Assembly: GCA_052145115.1 (NCBI GenBank)
Contig: JBKQPG010000033.1
Coordinates: 4,170 to 68,169, forward strand
Source: CAIVVT01 sp052145115
Lineage (GTDB): Bacteria; Acidobacteriota; Terriglobia; Bryobacterales; Bryobacteraceae
Reading direction: 5' to 3'
DNA length: 64,000 bases
This document shows positions 7,291 through 14,954 of this stretch, piece by piece. A model generated the notes under the pieces. The model did no database searches. It was not told the origin of the DNA and saw only the letters and a list, made by a program, of their open reading frames with translations. The stretch's first letter is position 1, and every line of letters begins with the position of its first letter. The translations under genes were made by a program, and so were the position numbers.

Positions 7291-8142
7291 ATGGATTTTG
7301 CAGAGGTTCGAAGGCTTACGATCATTGCGCTCTTCTCGGACGACCACCTTTTTGAACAGATAGTACTCAAGGGCGGAAACGCTTTGAGCCTCATCTACGG
7401 CCTGAGTTCTCGAACCTCTCTAGACCTCGATTTTTCGATTGAGAAGGACTTCGTTGACCTGGACGATACCCGAGGGCGCATTTTTCGAACTGTCAAGGAA
7501 CGATTCGCCGCGGCTGGCTTTGTTGTTTTCGATGAGAGTTTTGAGCCAAAGCCCCAGGTGCTCGGCCCTCCCCAAGAGGCGTGGTGGGGCGGCTACGAAC
7601 TCAAGTTCAAGCTCATCGAGGACGCCAAACACAAGTCCTTCGGCGGGAATCTTGAGGCCGTCCGCCGAAATGCCCTCGTAGTAGGCCCCGAGCAGCAGCG
7701 CAAGTTCTCGGTCGACATGAGCAAGTTCGAGTATTGCGAAGGCAAGGTTGAACGCGAGCTGGATTCCTACGCGATTTATGTCTACAGCCCTGCGATGATT
7801 GTCGTCGAGAAGCTCCGGGCGATTTGCCAGCAAATGCCGGAGTACAGTCTTCGGAGTAAGCCCAGCGCGAGGGCGCGCGATTTTTACGATATCTGGCGCG
7901 TCACGACGGCAGCGAGCATCAACTTGGCAACGGCACAGAGCATCGAGCTCGCCAAGCACATCTTCGCCGCGAAAAGGGTCCCCCTGGCGCTGCTTGGGAA
8001 GGTTAGCGACCAACGCGAGGTCCACCGACCAGACTGGCCGGCCGTGGTGGCAGCGGTCGCAGAGAGCCTGAACGACTTTGATTTCTACTTCGATTTTGTG
8101 ATCGATCGGATTGCGGCCCTAAAAACCCTTTGGGTAGAATAG
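7291..8142 (+). CDS. AbiEii/AbiGii-family nucleotidyltransferase, putative toxin
   Basis: A 283-residue protein of the type IV toxin (AbiEii) nucleotidyltransferase family. V-L-K-G-G-N-A-L-S-L (25-34) and R-T-S-L-D-L-D-F-S-I (41-50, acidic pair D45/D47) form the nucleotide and metal site; a helical C-terminal half has A-R-D-F-Y-D-I-W, the usual family segment. The ATG at 7291 is chosen for the GAGGTG seven bases upstream; an in-frame extension to 7153 exists without a good ribosome site. It is convergent with, and overlaps by 24 bases, the AbiEi-like gene, whereas classical abiE genes run in the same direction with the antitoxin first. In studied relatives the toxin modifies tRNA acceptor ends. 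Confidence 0.88.
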   Translation: MDFAEVRRLTIIALFSDDHLFEQIVLKGGNALSLIYGLSSRTSLDLDFSIEKDFVDLDDTRGRIFRTVKERFAAAGFVVFDESFEPKPQVLGPPQEAWWGGYELKFKLIEDAKHKSFGGNLEAVRRNALVVGPEQQRKFSVDMSKFEYCEGKVERELDSYAIYVYSPAMIVVEKLRAICQQMPEYSLRSKPSARARDFYDIWRVTTAASINLATAQSIELAKHIFAAKRVPLALLGKVSDQREVHRPDWPAVVAAVAESLNDFDFYFDFVIDRIAALKTLWVE

Positions 8143-9006
8143 GTGCCACGCAGCATCGAACGAGGTCTGCCGCATGTCGTGTGCGAGGTAGAAATCGAAC
8201 TCTAGCCCGAGCTTCTTCAGGCGGTTATACTGCCTCTCGTCATAGCCAGCACGCTGCATGTAGAAGCCGATGACCTGATGGTACGGGTAGACGTAGTCGA
8301 GCTTCTTAAGCGTCGCAATCAGCGTGCCGATAGAAAGCCGGTCTTTGGCGCTACGGTAGGCCTCAAGCACCTGGTAGACGCCGCCGCCGTAGCTCGGGCG
8401 CACAGCGATGTCGATGAGCGTGCGCTCCAGTTTTGTTACCTCGAGGCTCTCCCCGTCTACGACCATCGGGCCAACTTCCAGGCGCTCCGTGTACTTGCCG
8501 TTGATGAGCACGAGCTTCGACTCCTCATATTGAATAGAGAAGTTCGACTGTCGCTGCTTTGCGGCAAACGCGCGCTTGATTCCCTCTTGGGTGAGACTGC
8601 CACCACGAGGCTTTTCGCTTTGCTCGGAGTTCACGTAGATGGTTTTCGGGAGTTGCTCAGTGAGCGAGTGCAGGGAGACCGCCGTTGCATGGCAGAGGTA
8701 GGCGTTTCGTTTGAGTGATAGCGCGACTGCATAGGGTGAGGCCTTGCCCCAGGCGTAGCGCACGATCTCCTTAGCATCAGGGTAGTTCTCCGCTGAAAGT
8801 CGGACCTCCTTCAGACTGGTTTTTGTCCGCAGGTACTCAGAAAAATCGCGTGCGTTGGTCTCTTGCGTGAGCCGCCAATCGTTACGGTGCTGCGCTAGAA
8901 TGCTTGCAAGCTCCCCCGGCCAATAGATCTTCTGTGCTGAATTCTCGAAGAGCTTTACAATGTCGGGCTTTGCGATGTCGATCCGAGACGGTCTTCCCCG
9001 TGCCAT
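8119..9006 (-). CDS. AbiEi-type antitoxin / transcriptional regulator
   Basis: A 295-residue protein of the AbiEi antitoxin type. The N terminus contains a probable winged helix (about 12-60), the middle holds S-P-Y-A-V-A-L-S-L-K-R-N-A-Y-L-C-H-A-T-A-V-S-L-H-S-L-T and V-T-K-L-E-R-T-L-I-D-I-A-V-R-P, which is the AbiEi core, and the C terminus is the part that contacts the toxin in relatives. AGAGGAC lies six bases before the ATG at 9006. A 28-bp imperfect palindrome 21 bases upstream is the natural autoregulatory operator. The 3' end overlaps the AbiEii-like toxin by 24 bases on the opposite strand. Confidence 0.85.
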   Translation of the reverse strand: MARGRPSRIDIAKPDIVKLFENSAQKIYWPGELASILAQHRNDWRLTQETNARDFSEYLRTKTSLKEVRLSAENYPDAKEIVRYAWGKASPYAVALSLKRNAYLCHATAVSLHSLTEQLPKTIYVNSEQSEKPRGGSLTQEGIKRAFAAKQRQSNFSIQYEESKLVLINGKYTERLEVGPMVVDGESLEVTKLERTLIDIAVRPSYGGGVYQVLEAYRSAKDRLSIGTLIATLKKLDYVYPYHQVIGFYMQRAGYDERQYNRLKKLGLEFDFYLAHDMRQTSFDAAWHLFYPKGF

Positions 9007-9027
9007 GGCGGTCCTCTTCTCATTGAG

Positions 9028-9055
9028 TCCGATAAGGTATATATACCATATCGGA
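9028..9055. promoter_or_regulatory. Palindromic operator candidate in front of the AbiEi-like gene
   Basis: The core GGTATATATACC (9036-9047) is a perfect palindrome, extended by TCCGATA on the left and TATCGGA on the right with a single mismatched pair in 28 bases. It lies just upstream of the AbiEi-like start, where antitoxin autoregulation sites sit. Confidence 0.7.
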
Positions 9056-9126
9056 TCAATGAATCAAAGGGCTGATTTCAACTCTAAGTGCTTGAGGGAA
9101 CAAGTGTTTGTCTGCCCGATTGCTGA

Positions 9127-9158
9127 GATCTTGTTAGGTATATATACCTAACAAGATC
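9127..9158. promoter_or_regulatory. Perfect 32-bp palindrome sharing the operator core
   Basis: Every base pairs about the centre between 9142 and 9143: GATCTTGTT, the core AGGTATATATACCT, then AACAAGATC. The core matches the 9036-9047 site, so both are probably bound by the same dimeric regulator. It is followed at once by a nine-codon frame (9159-9188, M-V-S-Y-S-E-T-V-P, stop), which may be a leader or the stump of a lost gene at the island edge. Confidence 0.75.
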
Positions 9159-9227
9159 ATGGTTAGCTACTCAGAAACCGTTCCGTGACTGCGCAATCGG
9201 CATATCGGATATGTGGTCGGGGCGATA

Positions 9228-9281
9228 AACGGCGTTAACGGGAAGTGGCCCGGTGCCGCCGAATTCGGAGTGACTCAGAAT
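9228..9281 (+). repeat. Direct repeat copy A flanking the Oar-like receptor gene
   Basis: A 54-base stretch containing AACGGCGTT, CCGAATTC and AGTGA aligns without gaps to 13214-13267 with 40 of 54 identities, in the same orientation. Neither copy lies in a gene. Function unknown. Confidence 0.6.
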
Positions 9282-9480
9282 CGAGGTGTGCAGGGAGGGG
9301 TTGAGCGGCCGGGGTGGCGCAGGAGGAGATCCGCTCTCAGCGGTCAGGGCTCGCAACGGGTCACAGCAACGTACGACCGCTCCGTTGCAAGTCGCGTCTT
9401 GAAGCCGGACCTGGCGGTCCGGCGCAGGCGTGGCCGCCTGCCCCACTCCACGCAGCACACCCGCTCCCTGGCGGTCGCGG

Positions 9481-9536
9481 CTCAGTCACGTCGGCTCAGT
9501 AACGTCGGCTCGGTCACCTCGTCCCAGTAACGTCGT
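9481..9536. repeat. Four 14-bp tandem repeats
   Basis: Units at 9481, 9495, 9509 and 9523 follow CTCAGT(C/A)ACGTCGG with one to four changes each; a decayed fifth unit follows. The array lies immediately after the Oar-like receptor stop codon and has no hairpin or T-tract, so it is not an obvious terminator. The rest of 9283-9480 contains nothing I recognise. Confidence 0.75.
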
Positions 9537-9551
9537 CTCCGCGACAGGCCA

Positions 9552-12500
9552 CTAGAAGATATAGCGGACGGCGGCCTGGATTTGGCGTGGCGCGGCGGCG
9601 CTCACGATCTGGCCGAAGCTCGGACTAGTGACGTTGCCGTCGACGGCGGCGGGGCCGTAGAACTGCGCGTGGTTGAAGGCGTTGAAGGCCTCCAGCCGCA
9701 ACTCCAGGGAGCGTGTTTCGCCGAGTGTCACGCGTTTGTGCAGCGCGAGGTCGTAGTTGACGATGCCCGGTCCCGAGAAGAAGCGCCGCGCCGCGGCGCC
9801 AAGCTGGCCCAGCGGCGGCAGCGCGAAAGCCCCCGGATTGAATGCCGGCGCGCCATTGCGCGGGTCCGTGTTGAGGAGCAGCGCCGCGCCCGTGGTGGAA
9901 GGCGTATCGACGCCGTCGTTGTTGATGCCGTTCGGAATCGTGCCCAGAAGCGAGGTGTCGTTGTTGTTGTAAAGCGTGACCGGCAGTCCGGTGCTGAAGC
10001 GGGTGATGCCGCTGAGCGACCAACCGGCGGTCCAGCGCGACCGGCCGAGCCAGCGCTGCAGGGGCAGCTTCCAATCGTAGCTGGCGACAAAGTTGTGCCG
10101 CATGTCGAAGGCCGACAATGCGCGGCTGAGGCTCGGGTTGAGCGGATTGACGGCCTCGGAGAGGCTCGAAGACTGGTCGATCGATTTGCTGTAGGTGTAA
10201 GCGATTTGCAACTCCGCGGCCCGTCCCGAATGGCGCAGACTCAGCTCGAGCGCGTTGTAATCGGAGTTGCCGATGGTCTTCTGCAAGGTCACCGCCGCGA
10301 ACTGCGAGCTGAACGGCCCGCGCGTGCCGTCGATCTGCTGGCCCGCGGTGGATTGATAAACGCCGCTCTCGCCGAACGGTCCGCAGGTGGCCGTGCCCGG
10401 CGCGACCCGGTCGGGCTGGCTGAGGCTCAGGCAGAGCGCCGGGTTGCCGGGGTTGGCCGAGAGGAGCACCAGCAAATGATGCGCCTGCGAGCCGACGTAG
10501 TTGGCGCTCAAGACCGTGCCTGTGCCGAACTCGCGTTGCAGCGACAATGTGTAACTCTCGCTATACGGCGTGACGTTGCGCGCGTAGAACGACGGCACGC
10601 CCGTGATGGGCAGATAACTGGACCAATCGACGCTCGTGTCGGGCTGCTGCGCCGAGGCGCCACTGGCTTGAATCGGAGAGGGGAAGCGCTGGCCGACGCT
10701 GTTGCCCGTCGCGGCGGTGACGAACGGCGTCGCGAACAGCGGCGGAGCGAAGCTGTCGTAGTCGTATCCGTAGGGCGGGTTGGCGCTCATGATGCCGGCC
10801 GAGAGACCCTCGATTGCCGTGTAAAAGAGGCCATAGCCCGCGCGGACGCTGGTGCGGCCCGCGCCGCCGGTCAACGCGTGCAGCCAGTCCGCGTCGCCCG
10901 CGTGGGGCGACCACGCCAGACCGATGCGCGGCGCGAGGTCGTTGTAGCGCGTAGGCGCGAGCGTCGACGGGATGCCGGGGTCGCCGGGGAAGACGAGGCC
11001 CGTCGGCGCTCCAGGGTAGACGACGGACTGCTCACCGGCCACCAGAGTTTGCAACTGATTGTATTTTTCGTGCCAGGGCGGCAGCACGTCCCAGCGCAGG
11101 CCGTAATTGAGCGTGAGGTTGGGCCGCAACTGCCAGCTATCCTGCGCGTACAGGCCGAGGTAGTGGTTGCGCAGATAGAAGGGGCGCGAATCGCCCTGCG
11201 CGTAGCTGCTGGCAATGCCCAGCAGGAAGTCGGCGAAGTCCGAGCCGGTCTCCGTTCCCTGGAAGAGGAACGAGCCGTTGAACGTGGCATCGGGATTCAC
11301 GTTGACCTGGTCCAGGTGCAGGCTTGCGCCTGCCTTCAGGCTATGCGTGCCGCGGATCAGGGCGAAGCTGTCGGAGATCTGATAAGTGTTGTTTACCTGA
11401 TCGACGCCGGTGGTGTCGACGCCCAGCGTGAAGTCGTTGAAGCTGACGTTCTCGATGCCCTCGATCGATGGCGCGAGGGCGACGATGCCGGGCGCGCCAC
11501 TGGCCGTAGTGAACCCTTGGGATGCCAGAGTCGGACCGACGCCGCCCTGCGGCCGGCCGATCCGGTTCGCCGCGCGGGTGTAGCCCAGATGCAACTCATT
11601 AACAGATGTGGCGCTCAGCACCGTGGTCAGGCCGAGCGTGGCAAGCTGGGCGCGGCCGTCCGAGAGCGCGTTGAAGCCCGGCACATTCGCGCCGCCCTGG
11701 GCCGTGGGATAGGGGTTGTCGAGGTTGTAGGCGTCGGTGTGGTAGTAAGCCGAGAGAGTCCCATAGCGTGTTGTGGCATCCGCGCGGATCGCGCCTTTAT
11801 CGTCGTTGAGGGTCTCCGTGCCGGATGAAGTCGAGAAGATGTCGGCGCCCTGATTCGGCGTGGGGATATAAGGGAGCAGCGATTGCGCCGGGCGCGACCA
11901 GGCGCGCTGCGGGATCTGCGCCCCTGGCAGCACGCACTGTTCCGCCGTGGCGCAGCCTGGCGTGTAATAGGGCTCCCCGGGCGCGACCGCGTAGCCCAGG
12001 CGCTGGGTGAGGAGGTTGGCCCAATACTGGCCGTTCACCTTGCCGGAGAGCGTCGACGCGATGTCGGAGAGGTCGCCGCCGCGGTCTGCCAGCGAGGGCA
12101 CCGCGATGCGGCCGGTCTCGATGCCCTGGCGCATGCGCGTGCCTTGAAAATCGGCGAAGAAGAAGACGTGCTCCCGGCGTAGGGGGCCGCCCAGCGTCGC
12201 GCCATATTGGTCGCGGTCATAAGCCGCGCGTTCGGTGGCGAGGAAGTTGCGCGCATCGAGTGCGGTGTCGCGACGGTATTCGAACAACGAGCCGTGGAAA
12301 TGGTTGTCTCCGCTCTTGCTGGTCACGATGACCTGCGCGCCGCCGAAGTTGCCGTATTCGGCGTCGAAGTTGCCGGTGAGGACGCGCACCTCCTGGATTG
12401 AGTCCAGGTTCGGCACGATCGCCGCGCCCATGTTGAAGTCCTCCTGCGCCGAGGCGCCGTTGAGCGTGAAGCCGTTCGCCGTCTCGCGCTGGCCGCGCAC

Positions 12501-13109
12501 GCTGAGATTGCCAGGGTTCAGATCGCCCGAGGGCGGCGCGCTGGTGCAGCCCGACATGACCACGGCGTTGGGCTGCTGCGAACTGGTCGGGATCACGCCC
12601 GGCTGCAGCGCGAGCAGATCGGTAAAGCCGCGGCCATTCACGGGGATGGCGGCCATATTTGAGGCGTTCAGTCCCTCGCCAAGCTGGGTGCTGGCGGATT
12701 CGATGGAGACACTCGATTCGGTAACGATCAGCGACTCCGAGTGCGACTCTACTTGCAACACAATGTCAATACGAAGCGCCGCGCCGGAGCTCACCTCAAT
12801 CCCGGCGCGCCGTTGGGAGGCGAAGCCCTCGTGCGTAGCGCGGAGTTCATAGCGGCCGATCGGCACTGCCGGAAACGAGTAGAAGCCTTCTGCGTTGGTT
12901 GCAGAATGCAGCGTAACGCCCGTGGCTTGGTTTGTTAATTGCACTTGAACCATAGGGATACGAGCAGTAGAGATATCATCGATCAGCCCCGCGATGGAGC
13001 CTCCGTCGCCGCACCATGCGGTGGGGCTCATGAGCAGGAAAAGGAGTACAGCGAGCGAACTTGGCCGAAGGGCCGCGGGGATGAAGAGCAGACCGGATGA
13101 AACGGACAT
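9552..13109 (-). CDS. Oar-like TonB-dependent receptor with carboxypeptidase-regulatory domain
   Basis: An outer-membrane protein of 1185 residues. An N-terminal signal peptide (about 1-33, ending near A-W-C-G) is followed by a carboxypeptidase-regulatory/CnaB-like beta domain (about 37-115, with A-T-N-A-E-G-F-Y-S-F-P-A-V-P-I-G-R-Y), a plug (about 130-260, with P-V-N-G-R-G-F and S-V-R-G-Q-R-E-T) and a long beta-barrel ending in R-Y-I-F, a terminal aromatic typical of barrel proteins. Large receptors of this design are characteristic of Acidobacteriota and probably import polymers or oligosaccharides; substrate unknown. Its energy transducer could be the TonB at 61516. A 13-bp inverted repeat lies 17 bases before the start. 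Confidence 0.92.
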   Translation of the reverse strand: MSVSSGLLFIPAALRPSSLAVLLFLLMSPTAWCGDGGSIAGLIDDISTARIPMVQVQLTNQATGVTLHSATNAEGFYSFPAVPIGRYELRATHEGFASQRRAGIEVSSGAALRIDIVLQVESHSESLIVTESSVSIESASTQLGEGLNASNMAAIPVNGRGFTDLLALQPGVIPTSSQQPNAVVMSGCTSAPPSGDLNPGNLSVRGQRETANGFTLNGASAQEDFNMGAAIVPNLDSIQEVRVLTGNFDAEYGNFGGAQVIVTSKSGDNHFHGSLFEYRRDTALDARNFLATERAAYDRDQYGATLGGPLRREHVFFFADFQGTRMRQGIETGRIAVPSLADRGGDLSDIASTLSGKVNGQYWANLLTQRLGYAVAPGEPYYTPGCATAEQCVLPGAQIPQRAWSRPAQSLLPYIPTPNQGADIFSTSSGTETLNDDKGAIRADATTRYGTLSAYYHTDAYNLDNPYPTAQGGANVPGFNALSDGRAQLATLGLTTVLSATSVNELHLGYTRAANRIGRPQGGVGPTLASQGFTTASGAPGIVALAPSIEGIENVSFNDFTLGVDTTGVDQVNNTYQISDSFALIRGTHSLKAGASLHLDQVNVNPDATFNGSFLFQGTETGSDFADFLLGIASSYAQGDSRPFYLRNHYLGLYAQDSWQLRPNLTLNYGLRWDVLPPWHEKYNQLQTLVAGEQSVVYPGAPTGLVFPGDPGIPSTLAPTRYNDLAPRIGLAWSPHAGDADWLHALTGGAGRTSVRAGYGLFYTAIEGLSAGIMSANPPYGYDYDSFAPPLFATPFVTAATGNSVGQRFPSPIQASGASAQQPDTSVDWSSYLPITGVPSFYARNVTPYSESYTLSLQREFGTGTVLSANYVGSQAHHLLVLLSANPGNPALCLSLSQPDRVAPGTATCGPFGESGVYQSTAGQQIDGTRGPFSSQFAAVTLQKTIGNSDYNALELSLRHSGRAAELQIAYTYSKSIDQSSSLSEAVNPLNPSLSRALSAFDMRHNFVASYDWKLPLQRWLGRSRWTAGWSLSGITRFSTGLPVTLYNNNDTSLLGTIPNGINNDGVDTPSTTGAALLLNTDPRNGAPAFNPGAFALPPLGQLGAAARRFFSGPGIVNYDLALHKRVTLGETRSLELRLEAFNAFNHAQFYGPAAVDGNVTSPSFGQIVSAAAPRQIQAAVRYIF

Positions 13110-13125
13110 GAAAATCCAGAATAAC

Positions 13126-13138
13126 GCAACTGAGTTGC
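13126..13138. promoter_or_regulatory. Inverted repeat GCAACT-G-AGTTGC upstream of the receptor
   Basis: A perfect 6-1-6 palindrome 16 bases before the ATG of the receptor gene. The position is right for a repressor site over the transcription start. The binding protein cannot be named from sequence. Confidence 0.45.
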
Positions 13139-13213
13139 AAAGACAATCGCATCTGGCGACGCCTTCAGCGGGAGAGGTCCCGCCCTGTGAGGTGCCGCCG
13201 GTGCGGAACGAGG

Positions 13214-13267
13214 AACGGCGTTGCCGGGAATGAGCCCACTGCCATCGAATTCAAAGTGAGGCATAAT
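13214..13267 (+). repeat. Direct repeat copy B flanking the Oar-like receptor gene
   Basis: Partner of the copy at 9228-9281 (40 of 54 identical, same orientation). It lies about 105 bases upstream of the receptor start and abuts the 3' end of the permease gene. Confidence 0.6.
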
Positions 13268-13297
13268 CCTGACGCGATCCAGACGTGCGGGGAGGGG

Positions 13298-14794
13298 TCA
13301 GGGGGCGGGGCGGCGGAGGAGGAGGTAGAAGGGGATGCCGAGGAGGACGAGGACGAGGCCGGGGAAGGTGGTGGCTGGGCGGTAGATGAAGAGGACGGCG
13401 AGGATGGTGGAGGCGCCGAGGATGTAGAGCGCCGGGATGAGGGGGTAACCGAAGGCGCGGTAGGGGCGGTCGGCGGCGGGGCGGGTGGAGCGCAGGCGGA
13501 AGACGGCGGCGATGGTCAGGATATAGAAGAGCAGGTTGGCGGAGATGACGTAGTCGAGGAGGTTGGAATAGAGATTGCCGTAGGTGTGGGTGGAGGCGTC
13601 GTAGGTGCGGGGCAGGATGAGGAGGACGGCCCAGGCGCCCTGGAAGAGGAGGGCGAAGCCGGGGACCTGGTGGCGGTTGAGGAGGCCGGCGCGGCGGAAG
13701 AAGAGTCCGTCGCGGGCGACGGCGTAGCAGGCGCGGGAGCCGGCGAGGACGAGTCCGTTGATGCAGCCGAAGGTGGAGACCATGATGGTGGCGGCCATGA
13801 GGCGGACGCCGAGTCCGGGGAAGATGGCCTGGAGGGCGGCGGTGGCGACGCGGTCGGAGGGGGCGCGCTGGATGGCGTTGAGGGGAAGAGTCACGAGGTA
13901 GCCGAGGTTGGTGGCAAGGTACAGCGCCGAGATGAGGAACGTGCCGAGGGCGAGAGAGAGGGGGATGTTGCGCTGGGGCGAGCGGACCTCGCCGGCGGTG
14001 AAGGTGATGTTGTTCCAGGCGTCGGAGGAGAACAGCGAGCCGACCTGGGAGACGCACAAGGCGATGAAGAGCCCGAAGGCGGTGGCGGCGGAGAGGGAGG
14101 CGGCGATGGGGGTAACGCCGCGGGGGGACCAGGGGTCGGCGAAGTTGGCGTGGACGGCTGTAGAGTTCCAGCCGAGGACGAGGGTCACAAAGATGAGGGC
14201 GAGCAGGGCGCCGATTTTGGTGGAGGTGAAGACGTTCTGCACGAGGCGGCCATATTCGAGGCCGTGGCTGTTGGTCCAGGTGAGGAAGACGATGACGGCG
14301 ATGCCGAGGAGTTGGGCGGTGGAGAGCGAGAGGGCGTAGGTGGGGCCGAGGTGGATGGGCGGGATGAAGTAGCGCGACTCGGAGACGAGGGGGAAGAAGA
14401 TGCCGGTGAAACGGGCGAAGGCGACGGCGACGGCGGCGATGGTGCCGGTCTGGATGATGAGCAGGAGGGTCCAGCCGTAGAGGAAGCCGCAGAGCGGCGA
14501 GAAGGACTCGCGGAGGTAGACGTACTGGCCACCGGCGCGGGGCATCATGCCGGCCAGTTCGCCGTAAGAGAGCGCGCCGGACATGGTGAGAGCGGCGCTG
14601 ACGACCCAGGCGACGAGGAGCCAGCCGGGGCTGCCGATCTGGCGGGACATTTCGGCCGAGACGATGAAGATGCCTGAGCCGATCATGGAGCCGGCGACGA
14701 CCATGGTGGAATCCCAGAGTCCGAGGCGGCGCACGAACTCGAAGGGTGCGTGCCGCTCGGGGACGGGAGCGGCGGTTGGGCCGGCGGCAGACAT
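13298..14794 (-). CDS. APC-family amino acid permease
   Basis: A polytopic inner-membrane transporter of about 498 residues with roughly 12 hydrophobic segments. The first helix carries V-V-A-G-S-M-I-G-S-G-I-F, the APC unwound-helix substrate motif, and the third region has Y-G-E-L-A-G-M-M-P-R-A-G-G-Q-Y-V-Y-L-R-E, the APC signature. The ATG at 14794 (M-S-A-A-G-P-T) is preferred because GGTGAG lies five bases upstream; a TTG at 14833 is possible. Substrate cannot be read from the sequence. Confidence 0.9.
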   Translation of the reverse strand: MSAAGPTAAPVPERHAPFEFVRRLGLWDSTMVVAGSMIGSGIFIVSAEMSRQIGSPGWLLVAWVVSAALTMSGALSYGELAGMMPRAGGQYVYLRESFSPLCGFLYGWTLLLIIQTGTIAAVAVAFARFTGIFFPLVSESRYFIPPIHLGPTYALSLSTAQLLGIAVIVFLTWTNSHGLEYGRLVQNVFTSTKIGALLALIFVTLVLGWNSTAVHANFADPWSPRGVTPIAASLSAATAFGLFIALCVSQVGSLFSSDAWNNITFTAGEVRSPQRNIPLSLALGTFLISALYLATNLGYLVTLPLNAIQRAPSDRVATAALQAIFPGLGVRLMAATIMVSTFGCINGLVLAGSRACYAVARDGLFFRRAGLLNRHQVPGFALLFQGAWAVLLILPRTYDASTHTYGNLYSNLLDYVISANLLFYILTIAAVFRLRSTRPAADRPYRAFGYPLIPALYILGASTILAVLFIYRPATTFPGLVLVLLGIPFYLLLRRPAP

Positions 14795-14954
14795 GTTCTC
14801 ACCAGCTTTCGATTTGTTGCGAGCCGGTGTCAACTGGCGCGCGCGGCGGAGAGAGGATGCGTGTCAAGCCGCGCGGGGTTGAAGAGATGACGCCGGAAAT
14901 GCGAGGCGCATTCCCTGGCAGCGCTGGATCGATGAGAATTCCGGGGAGCGAGAC

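Noticed and set aside
9159..9188. Nine-codon frame after the 32-bp palindrome as a real gene
   Set aside because: Too short to support; noted only as a possible leader or stump.
9582..11828. 748-codon open frame on the plus strand opposite the Oar-like receptor
   Set aside because: Arg/Ala/Val-rich antisense frame caused by high GC; no domain, while the minus strand encodes a complete receptor.
13187..14677. 496-codon Gly/Glu/Asp-rich frame on the plus strand
   Set aside because: Low-complexity shadow of the APC permease gene; the permease frame has membrane helices and family motifs.
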